The notes beneath the pieces were generated by a model, which was not told the origin of the DNA, did no database searches, and was given only the letters and a program-made list of their open reading frames with translations. The position numbers and the translations under genes were made by a program. Shown piece after piece: positions 1 through 7,346 of a stretch of 20,061 nt of DNA. The stretch is from a virus. How positions within the stretch are numbered: position 1 is the first letter of the stretch; each line of letters starts with the position of its first letter. The stretch spans positions 1 through 20,061 of IMG/VR virus record IMGVR_UViG_3300031227_000568; one strand, given 5' to 3'.

Positions 1-897
1 CACCTGCTTCTTATCCATCAGGGCCTGCTGGTCGTAACTATCCCCTGATTCTACTATCGAAACCATCTTGGCAAAGACTTCGTTATCCACAAAGGACTGG
101 GGGATGTTTCCTACAGGATACTCTACCCTATGGACTCGAATCATGTCGGCTACATCAGACAAGTCAATGTGAGTCTGATTCTTTACATAACTGATAGTGA
201 CTGTGTCTTCTGCCACAATGTCTCCATCTACCACAGCCTTAATCCTGCCATTGACATAGTCAATCCAGAAGTCTGTATCTCTAACAATGGTATTGTCATC
301 ACTGTCAGTTGCGCTGGCTTCACTTCCCCACTTGATAGGCTTGTTAGCTAAGTACACCCAGACACCAGTGTATACTCCCCAACCTACATCCAGCACGTCT
401 CCCGCACCTGCCCCGGCAAGCTGGTCAACATAGACCATGTAGACATTCTTAAAGTATTCCTTACCGGGAATGGTTTTGCTGTCTCCTCTAAGCCAGTGGA
501 ATGTTTCCTCAACTGCCAGTTCATCCTCATCAGTACCGTATGCTGTGATAGTCAGGCCAGTCAAAGTATCATTGGCATCAGTAATGGTAATGGTCAGAGG
601 TCTCGGAACATCAGGCTGTCCGGCAATACTAGTGTTGGAGCCAGCAGTTATGGCAGTGAGGTCCTCGTCTGCCACTACTCCATCAACATCAGTATCCTTT
701 GGCATGGTGACTTCTTCGCCAGTTACAGTGAAGTCAAGTATCTCCTCATATGTCAACTCCTGGGGAAGAAAACGGCTAAGGTCAGATACCGCTCTCTCAA
801 TACAACGATTGAGTTCAGCAGCAGTTACCTCAGTTTCAATAGTTATCTTGAGGTCTGTCGCCAGGTCGGTTCTCATTTGTAATCGTGTCTTTCCCAT
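1..897 (-). CDS. Probable head-tail adaptor (connector) protein, 3' end outside window
   Basis: The reading frame is open from an ATG at 895-897 to the window edge (299 codons, no stop), so the C-terminus is missing. AAGGAG lies six bases before the ATG. The N-terminal 50 residues are helical and match a pattern I know from phage neck/adaptor proteins: a short helix (LQMRTDLATDL), then a helix with LNRCIERAVSDLSRFLP. The middle is a beta-rich, acidic insert that looks Ig-like (about residues 70-170). After it come YLANKPIKWGSE and a DTDFWIDYVNGRI stretch, then RVHRVEYPVGNIPQSF, all familiar from uncharacterised phage adaptor-like proteins. The expected role is binding the portal after packaging and forming the interface to the tail. 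It starts two bases after the stop of the 38-residue gene. The family assignment is from remembered patterns; a tail protein is the main alternative. Confidence 0.6.
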   Translation of the reverse strand, partial: MGKTRLQMRTDLATDLKITIETEVTAAELNRCIERAVSDLSRFLPQELTYEEILDFTVTGEEVTMPKDTDVDGVVADEDLTAITAGSNTSIAGQPDVPRPLTITITDANDTLTGLTITAYGTDEDELAVEETFHWLRGDSKTIPGKEYFKNVYMVYVDQLAGAGAGDVLDVGWGVYTGVWVYLANKPIKWGSEASATDSDDNTIVRDTDFWIDYVNGRIKAVVDGDIVAEDTVTISYVKNQTHIDLSDVADMIRVHRVEYPVGNIPQSFVDNEVFAKMVSIVESGDSYDQQALMDKKQV

Positions 898-899
898 AG

Positions 900-1016
900 C
901 TATCTCCTTACTCTACCTCCACCCGTCTTCCTTGTAGTAGTACATCCACCTCTACCCTGATTGGCCCTTACACCCCTGCCACTACCGTCTTTTTTAGGTA
1001 CTCTTTTAGTAGCCAT
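900..1016 (-). CDS. Gly/Arg-rich miniprotein with one cysteine, 38 aa
   Basis: A short gene starts at ATG 1014-1016 and ends at TAG 900-902. AAGGAG lies seven bases before the ATG. The product is 38 residues, very basic and glycine-rich. It contains KKDGSGRG (residues 8-15), GRGG followed by a single Cys25, and a tail of Thr, Arg and Gly. It fills the gap between its neighbours almost exactly (11 bases after one stop, 2 bases before the next start), which supports real coding. A second gene of the same type lies at 7230-7334 and shares the DGSGxG, then GRGG, then Cys arrangement. The function is unknown. Such peptides could bind nucleic acid or coat a virion surface, but nothing in the sequence decides this. 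Confidence 0.7.
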   Translation of the reverse strand: MATKRVPKKDGSGRGVRANQGRGGCTTTRKTGGGRVRR

Positions 1017-1027
1017 ATAGTTTCTCC

Positions 1028-1492
1028 TTATCTTTCTGAGTTCCATACACTGTAAGATTTGGACTCAGCCTTAGTATTTTTAACATAACCTATAGTAATA
1101 GCTCCAGTTGAGTTACCTCCGGCCACTGTGTAGTAAAGTACAGCATCCCTCCACCCCTTCATTCTGCCAGCTATATTGAGAGCTAGCTGTAGTGGAGCAT
1201 CTGTAAGTGACCCATTTATTAGAGTTTCAGTATTAGTACCATCGTCAAAAGTTAATGTCACAGTACCGGCCTGAGTCTTATCGGTAGATACTATCAAGTC
1301 TGTTATCTCAATAGAGCCACCGCTAATCGGAGTGACCATAGCTGTCTTGATTACAGTGCCGGAACTCCAGCTAACAGACTGCCACTGACCATGCTTCTGT
1401 CTGTAGTTTAACACAGACAAAGCATAGCCCCAGGGAGTCTTAAACTGCTCAAATACCTTATTCAGTGAACCTACTAGCTGAACTGCCCACAT
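1028..1492 (-). CDS. Small beta-rich phage structural protein, unknown function
   Basis: This is a 154-residue protein with AGGAG six bases before the ATG. I do not recognise a named family. The first 35 residues (LVGSLNKVFEQFKTPWGYAL) may form one helix. The rest has alternating hydrophobic patterning typical of beta strands, with segments such as GGSIEITDLIVST, GTVTLTFDDGT and GAITIGYV. There is no signal peptide, membrane helix or cysteine motif. It lies nine bases after the 188-residue gene and before the 38-residue miniprotein gene, inside the run of probable fibre and tail genes. A small virion accessory, chaperone or fibre-associated protein is possible. The gene call itself is secure. 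Confidence 0.8.
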   Translation of the reverse strand: MWAVQLVGSLNKVFEQFKTPWGYALSVLNYRQKHGQWQSVSWSSGTVIKTAMVTPISGGSIEITDLIVSTDKTQAGTVTLTFDDGTNTETLINGSLTDAPLQLALNIAGRMKGWRDAVLYYTVAGGNSTGAITIGYVKNTKAESKSYSVWNSER

Positions 1493-1501
1493 AATCTACT
1501 C

Positions 1502-2068
1502 CTATGCTTCTTTATAATAGAATGATATGTAGCCAGAATACTTGTTATCATTACCGTTGTTGAAGAGAGAGAATACACCTCCAGGTGCGACATGCCAACC
1601 ACTTTCTTTCTGCCACTTAGCAAATGCAGTACCCCAGATATGCCTGCCTGCTATGACAGCATTGGTAGTGACGAAGGTAGTCATGTCTGTGCCTGCCACA
1701 GCTATGACGTAGAAGCTACCCTGAGCACCTCCAAGTTTGTCAGAGCGCATGTTAGCAGGAACTACTGCAGTACCCTCGGCCAGGTAAGAGAAGGCCTCTC
1801 CTAATCTGGCTTCCAAGAATGTAGTACTTTTGTACTCAGCACACCAAAGACTAACATCAGTAATAACAAGCTCTTTGGTGCTATGCCCATTCTTGATGAC
1901 AGCCAGATGTTCAGCACCGTTTACACTGACTGCATCTATGTCCATAGTGAAAGCTTCACCTTCATGGGCGGCTTCGTAGTCAGTCGCAAAGTGTTCAGCA
2001 TAGACTTTCATCTGCCCCTTTTCATTTACGTCTACAGTATTCTTTCTGCCCCATCCGAATAGTTCCAT
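1502..2068 (-). CDS. Beta-rich phage structural protein, unknown function
   Basis: This is a 188-residue protein that starts in a one-base TAATG overlap with the preceding gene, which suggests translational coupling. The N-terminus (MELFGWGRKNTVDVNEKGQMKVYAEHFATDYEA) is followed by beta-type sequence, including LAVIKNGHSTKELVITDVSLW and a C-terminal NKYSGYISFYYKEA strand pair. The pattern, with 'ikN.st.k.lvit.i.l' in the middle and 'y.g.i.F.y' at the end, recalls single-domain beta-sandwich proteins that occur in many phage structural operons. I cannot attach a name. It has no visible enzymatic motif. Its neighbours are small beta-rich proteins of the same cluster, so a fibre, appendage or decoration role is a reasonable inference only. 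Confidence 0.8.
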   Translation of the reverse strand: MELFGWGRKNTVDVNEKGQMKVYAEHFATDYEAAHEGEAFTMDIDAVSVNGAEHLAVIKNGHSTKELVITDVSLWCAEYKSTTFLEARLGEAFSYLAEGTAVVPANMRSDKLGGAQGSFYVIAVAGTDMTTFVTTNAVIAGRHIWGTAFAKWQKESGWHVAPGGVFSLFNNGNDNKYSGYISFYYKEA

Positions 2069-2595
2069 TATGATTCTCCCTCCAGTTCCTCACCTGAGCC
2101 TAAACTCAAATGAATCACTGTATCCTTAGTATTATTCCTTATCTCTTCAAGCAGGTCCAGTTGCTGCTCCAGTAATTCTTCCATCTTCACATACTCACCT
2201 CCTATAATAAACCAGTCCGAACCATCACATACAATAGATATATACTGGTACTGGAATTGAAGCGTAACTGATTCTTCACCATCAATGGTCTCACTTACAT
2301 CATTGCCCTTTATGACCACAACTCCAGGTGAGTCATCAATCTTCTTTATAACATATACCTTGTGGACACTCCCGGCAGCTATAGGCAATATCAGTTCAAT
2401 GGAGAATGCTGCATCTACTAGCACTACCATCTGGTTGCCTAGGGTAGTATCAGTAGTAACTTCAGTAACTCTAAACTCCCCGGAATAGATGAATGTATTA
2501 CCGCCGGGAGAAACTATTGGTGTGCCTTTCTCCAGGTCATAATAGTTGTGTATAGGAGGTGAAGACCGTTCTGGTCTACCAGTTTTGTCCTTTAT
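2068..2595 (-). CDS. Beta-rich phage protein with no standard start codon at its apparent N-terminus
   Basis: The frame is continuous from about 2640 to the stop at 2068-2070. The first ATG (2428-2430) has no Shine-Dalgarno sequence and would leave about 160 bases non-coding in a packed operon. Upstream of that ATG the frame encodes plausible protein (DKTGRPERSSPPIHNYYDLE, then GNTFIYSGEFRVTEV), continuous in style with the rest. No ATG, GTG or TTG occurs there. A strong GGGGAGGT lies eight bases before an in-frame ATA at 2593-2595 that overlaps the upstream TAA. I take this ATA as the tentative start (175 residues). The C-terminal part is beta-rich up to WFIIGGEY, then an acidic coiled-coil-like helix (MEELLEQQLDLLEEIRNN). 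Function is unknown; it is probably a virion component. The start could also be a sequencing error, a mutated ATG or a frameshift. Confidence 0.65.
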   Translation of the reverse strand: MKDKTGRPERSSPPIHNYYDLEKGTPIVSPGGNTFIYSGEFRVTEVTTDTTLGNQMVVLVDAAFSIELILPIAAGSVHKVYVIKKIDDSPGVVVIKGNDVSETIDGEESVTLQFQYQYISIVCDGSDWFIIGGEYVKMEELLEQQLDLLEEIRNNTKDTVIHLSLGSGEELEGES

Positions 2596-4133
2596 TTGAA
2601 CAGACCTCCCCAGAAGTCTACGATGGTCTTACCAAGTTTCTCTACCTCTCGTAGTCCTCCTCCCATGATTCTACCAAACTCACTACCAAAGGTTTCTCCT
2701 TTATCTTCCTGCCAAGGTGTAGAGCTTTGCCAGATACGACTAATCTCACTACCTAATGTTGCACCCTCTTCTTCTTTCCAAGGTGTAATCCGTTGCCATA
2801 AGTTCTCAGGTTTTAGTCTGTCAGCAGATAAAGGCATTACATCTTTTGCCATCTCTTGCATCAGAGCTATAACCTCAGGAGCAGTGGCCTGTGGTACTTC
2901 TACCTCAATATGCCCTATTGCTCCTTCAGCTGAGTAACCCCCTTCTCGCCATCTTTCTTCAGTTGGCTCAGGTACCCGAACCTTAACTCGTTCTGGTGCA
3001 CTTGCAATATCAGTGGTAGTGCTGACGTCTCCTAAGGTAGCTTCCAATCTAAAACTTCCCGGCCGATAGACATGATGGAGACCAGATATTCTTCTCAGTG
3101 CATCAGGTGGCGCAACAGCATTATAAGAAGCAATTCCCCTTGCAGTAGAGGTAGTATGGCGACCTACGTAGAGTTGCCCTTCTTCACTAACAACAAAACC
3201 GCCAATGCGACCACCTGCTACTCCCCAGGGAGCGTCTGCGGTTAAATCAAGAGACTTAGTCCGAACCGGTGCAGTGCGGTCAGAAATGCTATAAGCTGTG
3301 ACATAGGGGATGAGTCCAGTGAAGTTCATTGCGTATAGTATGTTACCAATTATCTGAATTCTACGCACACCATTCAAATAGACATTATCAGTGAAGACTG
3401 CAACCTCAGAAACATTAGTCGGGTCTCTGGTATCAATGATGTGTAGACGGTCATTAAAGTAGTCCTTGACATACACATACCCGTCATTTGTCTGAGCCAT
3501 TCGAGAAATATCGCTTACACTGCCAGCAATACCAGTACTGTTATTGAATACTAAAGTTGCGCCACTAAAGGTAAAGACAGAGAAACGAGTGGTAGATGAC
3601 ACAAACAAGTATGTATCAGTAGGGTCAACCAGGATTCCCGTAGGTGTGCCTGCCAGATTAGTACTGTCAGTAAAAATCGCTTCTTCAACTATGTTAGTAG
3701 GGTCACTTACATTGACAATTCCAATATGATGCCAAGTTGGACCTGCAACGAGCCATCCTGGAAGATACACATAGTCACCATGTTTGGCCAGGTCAGTCAA
3801 AAAGCTACCAGTGCCTGCTGACAACACAAGGAAGTCATTCAGTACTGGTGCAGCAGGGTCAGTAATATCGAAAGAGCGTAGTAGCTTAGCATGACTGTTA
3901 ATCAAGTACACATGCTTAGAATTAGTAGGGTCAATAAGTATAGCACCTGGAACATAGCCACTGCCTACGGCTGTCCGACTTGCCAAGTCAATATTGGTAG
4001 GTTCAGACATGTCAAATATAGTTACATATCCCCGTTCCGCTAAGATAACATACGGGTCTTGCCACAGCATATCACGAACTGTGATACCACCAGAAGTAGT
4101 ATTTGCATCTAATCTTGCCCCAAACTCTGCCAT
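2592..4133 (-). CDS. LVIVD-type beta-propeller virion protein with C-terminal tandem repeat
   Basis: This is a 513-residue protein with GAGGAG seven bases before the ATG and a one-base overlap with the preceding gene. Residues 30 to about 340 contain about six degenerate LVIVD-like blade motifs: YVTIFDMSEPTNI (36-48), LRSFDITDPAAPV (85-97), IGIVNVSDPTNIV (137-149), FSVFTFSGATL (184-194), LHIIDTRDPTNVS (230-242) and VTAYSISDRTAPV (278-290). Their spacing of about 45-52 residues is that of propeller blades. LVIVD-repeat proteins are known as surface-associated beta-propellers. Residues 445-488 are two tandem 22-residue repeats with core WQxxTPWxExxGxTxGSE, followed by a hydrophobic end (FWGGLFK). 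Lying among fibre-like genes, it may be a receptor-binding or tail-tip protein. No catalytic motif is visible. Confidence 0.75.
   Translation of the reverse strand: MAEFGARLDANTTSGGITVRDMLWQDPYVILAERGYVTIFDMSEPTNIDLASRTAVGSGYVPGAILIDPTNSKHVYLINSHAKLLRSFDITDPAAPVLNDFLVLSAGTGSFLTDLAKHGDYVYLPGWLVAGPTWHHIGIVNVSDPTNIVEEAIFTDSTNLAGTPTGILVDPTDTYLFVSSTTRFSVFTFSGATLVFNNSTGIAGSVSDISRMAQTNDGYVYVKDYFNDRLHIIDTRDPTNVSEVAVFTDNVYLNGVRRIQIIGNILYAMNFTGLIPYVTAYSISDRTAPVRTKSLDLTADAPWGVAGGRIGGFVVSEEGQLYVGRHTTSTARGIASYNAVAPPDALRRISGLHHVYRPGSFRLEATLGDVSTTTDIASAPERVKVRVPEPTEERWREGGYSAEGAIGHIEVEVPQATAPEVIALMQEMAKDVMPLSADRLKPENLWQRITPWKEEEGATLGSEISRIWQSSTPWQEDKGETFGSEFGRIMGGGLREVEKLGKTIVDFWGGLFK
2670..2801 (-). repeat. 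22-residue tandem duplication at the end of the beta-propeller gene
   Basis: Two adjacent 66-base units encode residues 445-466 and 467-488 of the propeller protein. Each has the form [LI]WQxxTPWxExxGxTxGSExxR. About half the residues are identical, and the DNA still shares blocks such as CCAAGGTGTA on the plus strand, so the units probably arose by duplication. Confidence 0.75.
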
Positions 4134-5218
4134 TAAGATGCTCCTCTACTGTCGTAAATTGTAACTCTGTCATACATTTCTAACTGACAGTCATGTGGTA
4201 TGACCAGCTTACCTGCAACAGATTCAGCAATTGTTCTATACAGTATTGCTTCTGCTCTATTATCTGCATCAGCTTTAGTTGTAAGATTGGGAGCCAAAAC
4301 AACCATAGAAACTATTCCATACTTATCTTGGCTATCTGTATTATCAGCCTGGCCAGTAACAATATCATTATAGAGTTCATCACTTCCGGCGTTAGCAAAG
4401 ACATAGACTCTATTCGGGATAACCACACTATTCCGCTCTGTAAACTGGTAGAACTTAGGGGTAGTTTTGGAGTAGTATGCTATAACTGCAGTATCCCCGG
4501 CCTGCGGATATTTTACTTCCCATGCTAGACCAGACTTTGGCTTCAGATAACTCTTTGTCATTTTGACTAAGTCATAGATTACTTCCGCAGCATACTGAAA
4601 AGGTCTATTAACATTAACTTCAAAGGAAGGCTCTAAAGTATTTATGATAGAATCATCTTCCACTAAGGCATCCAAAGACATCACAGGGTCAATTTCTGAG
4701 GTTAGTAAATAGTCAATAAGACCATATGGAGTCTTTGCTGCGGAGAAGTCACCATCTGCTGTAGTGGCTTCGTAGAATGGGGCAGTACCCATCCGCAGGA
4801 GTGTCTCTCTTAACTTAGCCCACATGCCTTCAAGCTCCAGTATAGCTATGAGTTTACCTCCGGCACTCACAGTCTGCTGATGTTTGACCCAGAGTCGTGG
4901 AGTTGATTCACTCCCACCGTTAACTCCATCGCCACAATATTCTTTCCCGGTAGCAGTAGTATCGCCATAGCCTATCTCGACCCAGTAACCCTTGAGGTCA
5001 GGAACAAGCAGGTCATGGTTCTTCAATATAATAATAGCATAGTCATTATAAGGTTCTTCGTGGTGGTCAACTAACATTATCCTATTACCATACACACTTG
5101 AATCCTTACTCATATCAACCTCATTACTATCATCATAGCTGGTAAAGACAGCCTTGATAAAAGGCACACGGCTATTAGATGACTGCGCTGTGAGTAAGGT
5201 ATCAGTGATAGTTCTCAT
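4133..5218 (-). CDS. Probable tail hub / baseplate-like protein
   Basis: This is a 361-residue protein that starts one base after the stop of the fibre-like gene (TAG-T-ATG). The Shine-Dalgarno match is weak (AAGG), consistent with coupling. Three features suggest a hub-type tail protein. The N-terminal third has VSAGGKLIAILELEGMWAKL after a GYWVEIGYGD strand, like the first domain of hub proteins. The middle has helical FQYAAEVIYDLVKMTKSYL. The end has DADNRAEAILYRTIAESVAGKLVIPHDCQLEMYDRVTIYD, which follows the usual pattern 'aea.a.ail.r...e...g.l.iP....lel.D.V.v.D' of hub/late-control-like proteins. The resemblance is by pattern only; no structural comparison could be made. In the operon it stands between a fibre and a propeller protein, fitting a tail-tip or appendage assembly. 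Confidence 0.5.
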   Translation of the reverse strand: MRTITDTLLTAQSSNSRVPFIKAVFTSYDDSNEVDMSKDSSVYGNRIMLVDHHEEPYNDYAIIILKNHDLLVPDLKGYWVEIGYGDTTATGKEYCGDGVNGGSESTPRLWVKHQQTVSAGGKLIAILELEGMWAKLRETLLRMGTAPFYEATTADGDFSAAKTPYGLIDYLLTSEIDPVMSLDALVEDDSIINTLEPSFEVNVNRPFQYAAEVIYDLVKMTKSYLKPKSGLAWEVKYPQAGDTAVIAYYSKTTPKFYQFTERNSVVIPNRVYVFANAGSDELYNDIVTGQADNTDSQDKYGIVSMVVLAPNLTTKADADNRAEAILYRTIAESVAGKLVIPHDCQLEMYDRVTIYDSRGAS

Positions 5219-5219
5219 A

Positions 5220-6569
5220 CTAATCAGCCTTCATCAGAACTATATTCATCCAAGTATGCGCCCCGGCTGCACTACCATAAACGTCACTGGTATCCACTCC
5301 CGCATAACTCTCTACTGCCAGCGCAACTTTATCATCAACGTCAAGGTGTACCATGTCTACAGACAGTGGATTAAGGCCCTTGGCTGCTGCACTTTGAGCT
5401 ATAATCCTTCCCGTATATACCCCATTTACCAGGAATTGACTCAGATATTCCTTATCAGGCACTACGCTACTCCATATCCAGTGTGCAGTCCCGGACAAGA
5501 GCCAATAGCCCGCAGTGGGAATCAAGAAGTATGCCTTGGTAATAACGTAGGTGTCACTAACTGCAAAGTCTGTCCCAGAAGTCTTGTAGATACTGATACT
5601 GGTCGCACTGTTTATAGCGGTAATGAATCCGTAACTACTCCCTCCATCCCATACGATACGGGAGTAAAGCATAGATGCTTCAAAGCCTGCGCCTGTAGTA
5701 GGGTTAGCGTCTATAACAGTAGTGCTACCTGAACCAGCATCTCCAACTCCGCCCTGCCAGACACCAGTCTGAAATATGCTGGAAGGGTCGAAGGCAGTAT
5801 CATTGAGTGTAATCGTGGCATTCTTAGCATGGGGGAAGTTTAACTCTGCTACATTCAAGAAAGCTCTGGCGAGTACTGTAGAAGCCACGCCATCCAACTT
5901 GCTCTTGTCTGCCTTAGACATCAGCCCATGTAAGGCGGCAGTTGCATCCAAGTCAGTATTATCATCAGGCACAGCATGGTCATCTAGCTTGGCTGCCTCT
6001 GCCTGAGTCTTGGCCTCAGCATCTGTATACTTTACATGATGAGGTGAATTATCACCTGTTGCAGAGTGCTCAGTAGCACCCCACTCATCAGCCTGGTCAT
6101 GGTTCAAAGAGTTGTCATCTGCCTTGACCCCCATTGCAGTGACTGCTTCTGCATCTGTGTATTTTGCATGGTGAGAGTCATCATCAGTAGCATGGACAAC
6201 TATAGCCGCAGCCGCTACTGCCAGAGCTTCAGCATCATTATACTTAACATGGTGACTGTCTGCATCCACATCATCTAACCTATCATGAGACAACCTGGAA
6301 CCTGCTCCTAACGCCTCCAACAGCACAACAATCTCAGCACCTGTTAAGGTAGAACCCGCAGCAAGAATAATACTCTCGCCATTGTAGTTGACAATCAGAG
6401 TACCCTCAGAATGGTTGATGTAGACGTTGCCGACCTCCTCAAATCCGTCAGGCGGAGTCGACACCACAGTATCTCTATACACAATAGAACGTCTGAACAC
6501 ACGACCATCTGAATAGGTAATAATCAATATGTTTCCGTCTTTAACTGCGGATGAGATAGTAATAGCCAT
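5220..6569 (-). CDS. Fibre-like protein with HHxKYTDAEA repeats and probable C1q-like C-terminal domain
   Basis: This is a 449-residue protein that overlaps its upstream neighbour by one base (TAATG). Residues 1-85 form a beta-rich N-terminal domain, probably the particle anchor. Residues 104-115, 131-142 and 175-186 are three copies of a DSHHxKYTDAEA repeat, a type common in phage fibre shafts, with acidic Ala-rich spacers. Residues 214-229 read HGLMSKADKSKLDGVA, a classic phage tail-fibre motif. The last 110 residues (AGYWLLSGTAHWIW, a central strand set, then AGAHTWMNIVLM) have the strand pattern of a C1q/TNF-like jelly roll, which usually forms trimers and binds receptors. It is therefore a probable receptor-binding fibre on the tail or head. 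Which of the two cannot be told, because it lies close to capsid genes. Confidence 0.75.
   Translation of the reverse strand: MAITISSAVKDGNILIITYSDGRVFRRSIVYRDTVVSTPPDGFEEVGNVYINHSEGTLIVNYNGESIILAAGSTLTGAEIVVLLEALGAGSRLSHDRLDDVDADSHHVKYNDAEALAVAAAAIVVHATDDDSHHAKYTDAEAVTAMGVKADDNSLNHDQADEWGATEHSATGDNSPHHVKYTDAEAKTQAEAAKLDDHAVPDDNTDLDATAALHGLMSKADKSKLDGVASTVLARAFLNVAELNFPHAKNATITLNDTAFDPSSIFQTGVWQGGVGDAGSGSTTVIDANPTTGAGFEASMLYSRIVWDGGSSYGFITAINSATSISIYKTSGTDFAVSDTYVITKAYFLIPTAGYWLLSGTAHWIWSSVVPDKEYLSQFLVNGVYTGRIIAQSAAAKGLNPLSVDMVHLDVDDKVALAVESYAGVDTSDVYGSAAGAHTWMNIVLMKAD
6012..6260 (-). repeat. Three DSHHxKYTDAEA-coding repeats in the fibre shaft
   Basis: The fibre gene contains three related 36-base units coding for DSHHVKYNDAEA, DSHHAKYTDAEA and SPHHVKYTDAEA. 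They are separated by acidic spacers of 15 and 32 residues. Shaft repeats of this kind are typical of trimeric phage fibres and are prone to recombination between copies. Confidence 0.8.
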
Positions 6570-6820
6570 TAAATGCCACCTACTTCAAAAGTATTCCCAG
6601 GGTCGGCTTCTTCAAAGGACACACCTGATTCAAACTGCACATAGACATCATCAGGAAACAATGATACTATGTCCTTCGCTTCGCTAATTCTCAGCGTCCC
6701 TTCAAACTGCAGTCTAACCTGCGGATAAGGGGCACTGACCCAAGAGAACCGATACTTCTTTTTCAGTCTCTTGAATCGCTGATTTATTTCTGCTCTGACA
6801 GTGTAATCACTCCAACCCAT
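6569..6820 (-). CDS. Small phage structural-operon protein, unknown, 83 aa
   Basis: I choose the ATG at 6818-6820 (MGWSDYTVRAEI). It lies one base after the upstream TAG stop and has AGAGGT four bases before it. An earlier in-frame ATG at 6845-6847 would add nine residues but has no ribosome site and lies inside the preceding gene. The product has a basic helix (INQRFKRLKKKYRFSW, about residues 12-27) and then strand-like segments (VRLQFEGTLRI, DDVYVQFESGVSFEE). It is not recognised. It sits between a 125-residue unknown protein and the fibre-like protein and is coupled to both, so a small connector or appendage-base protein is plausible but unproven. Confidence 0.75.
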   Translation of the reverse strand: MGWSDYTVRAEINQRFKRLKKKYRFSWVSAPYPQVRLQFEGTLRISEAKDIVSLFPDDVYVQFESGVSFEEADPGNTFEVGGI

Positions 6821-6821
6821 A

Positions 6822-7199
6822 CTAACCTCTATTGTACCCACGTACATAGAATGTTCTGTCTGCCGCCTGGTTCGTGTCTGCTTTGATACGTATGAACTCC
6901 GCTGCGCCTACCCGAAAGACAATTACCTGGGCAGTAACAGCCGCAGTATGTGCATGTAGGAATGAGCCAGTTGCGTCAGCATCTAGTACATACACTCGGA
7001 CGGGAACCTCGTCCTCCTCAGCACCTCGCTGAATAACTACTCCTATAACCGAGCTAGTGATAGTAGGGATTACTACCACAATAAACTCGAAGTCTGCACC
7101 TAGGTCAACCAGTTTGGAGTACTGGTCAACGTCATCCCCGGCAAATTCTGTTGCCCGGTCAATATCCATCAGGACGGGTTTCCAGCCACCTGCAATCAT
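6822..7199 (-). CDS. Beta-rich phage protein, unknown function, 125 aa
   Basis: This 125-residue protein has a strong GGGAGG eight bases before its ATG. The sequence is largely hydrophobic and strand-like: FEFIVVVIPTITSSVIGVVIQRG in the middle, VPVRVYVLDADATGSFL, then VTAQVIVFRVGAAEFIRIKAD, ending in RTFYVRGYNRG. The 'eyiRi.a..nqa.d.tfyvrGyn' ending occurs in small single-domain phage structural proteins, but I cannot name a family. The hydrophobic stretch is interrupted by charged residues and is more likely buried strands than a membrane helix. It lies 30 bases after a miniprotein gene. Confidence 0.75.
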   Translation of the reverse strand: MIAGGWKPVLMDIDRATEFAGDDVDQYSKLVDLGADFEFIVVVIPTITSSVIGVVIQRGAEEDEVPVRVYVLDADATGSFLHAHTAAVTAQVIVFRVGAAEFIRIKADTNQAADRTFYVRGYNRG

Positions 7200-7229
7200 A
7201 GTTACTTCCTCCCTAGTTTATTACAAGTT

Positions 7230-7334
7230 TTATTTCTTTCTGCCTGGGCATCTTCCACCACGCCCATCTTGAGGGCCATTTCCACTTCCATCCCTCGGAC
7301 CTTGTGCGCTACCGCCACCTTTGCTCTTAGTCAT
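7230..7334 (-). CDS. Gly/Arg-rich miniprotein with one cysteine, 34 aa
   Basis: A short gene runs from ATG 7332-7334 to TAA 7230-7232, with a near-perfect AGGAGGT five bases before the start. The 34-residue product is basic and glycine-rich: a GGG cluster at residues 6-8, PRDGSGNG at 13-20, GRGG at 24-27, then Cys29 and a GRKK end. It fills a 147-base gap between two larger genes. The 38-residue gene at 900-1016 has the same arrangement (DGSGxG, GRGG, single Cys, basic tail), so the two are probably related. Glycine-arginine-rich phage peptides with a lone Cys are familiar to me as unannotated short genes. The function is unknown. Confidence 0.75.
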   Translation of the reverse strand: MTKSKGGGSAQGPRDGSGNGPQDGRGGRCPGRKK

Positions 7335-7346
7335 TACAACCTCCTG

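Noticed and set aside
470-937. Plus-strand open frame of 155 residues
   Set aside because: It lies opposite the adaptor-like gene, is Ser/Val-rich as reverse-strand shadows often are, and has no ribosome site or family resemblance.
5154-5732. Plus-strand open frame of 192 residues
   Set aside because: It is antisense to the fibre-like and hub-like genes, whose minus-strand frames carry clear fibre motifs and coupled starts.
6569-6847. Longer start (ATG 6845-6847) for the 83-residue gene
   Set aside because: It overlaps the preceding gene by 26 bases and lacks a Shine-Dalgarno site, while the ATG at 6818-6820 has AGAGGT and sits one base after the upstream stop.
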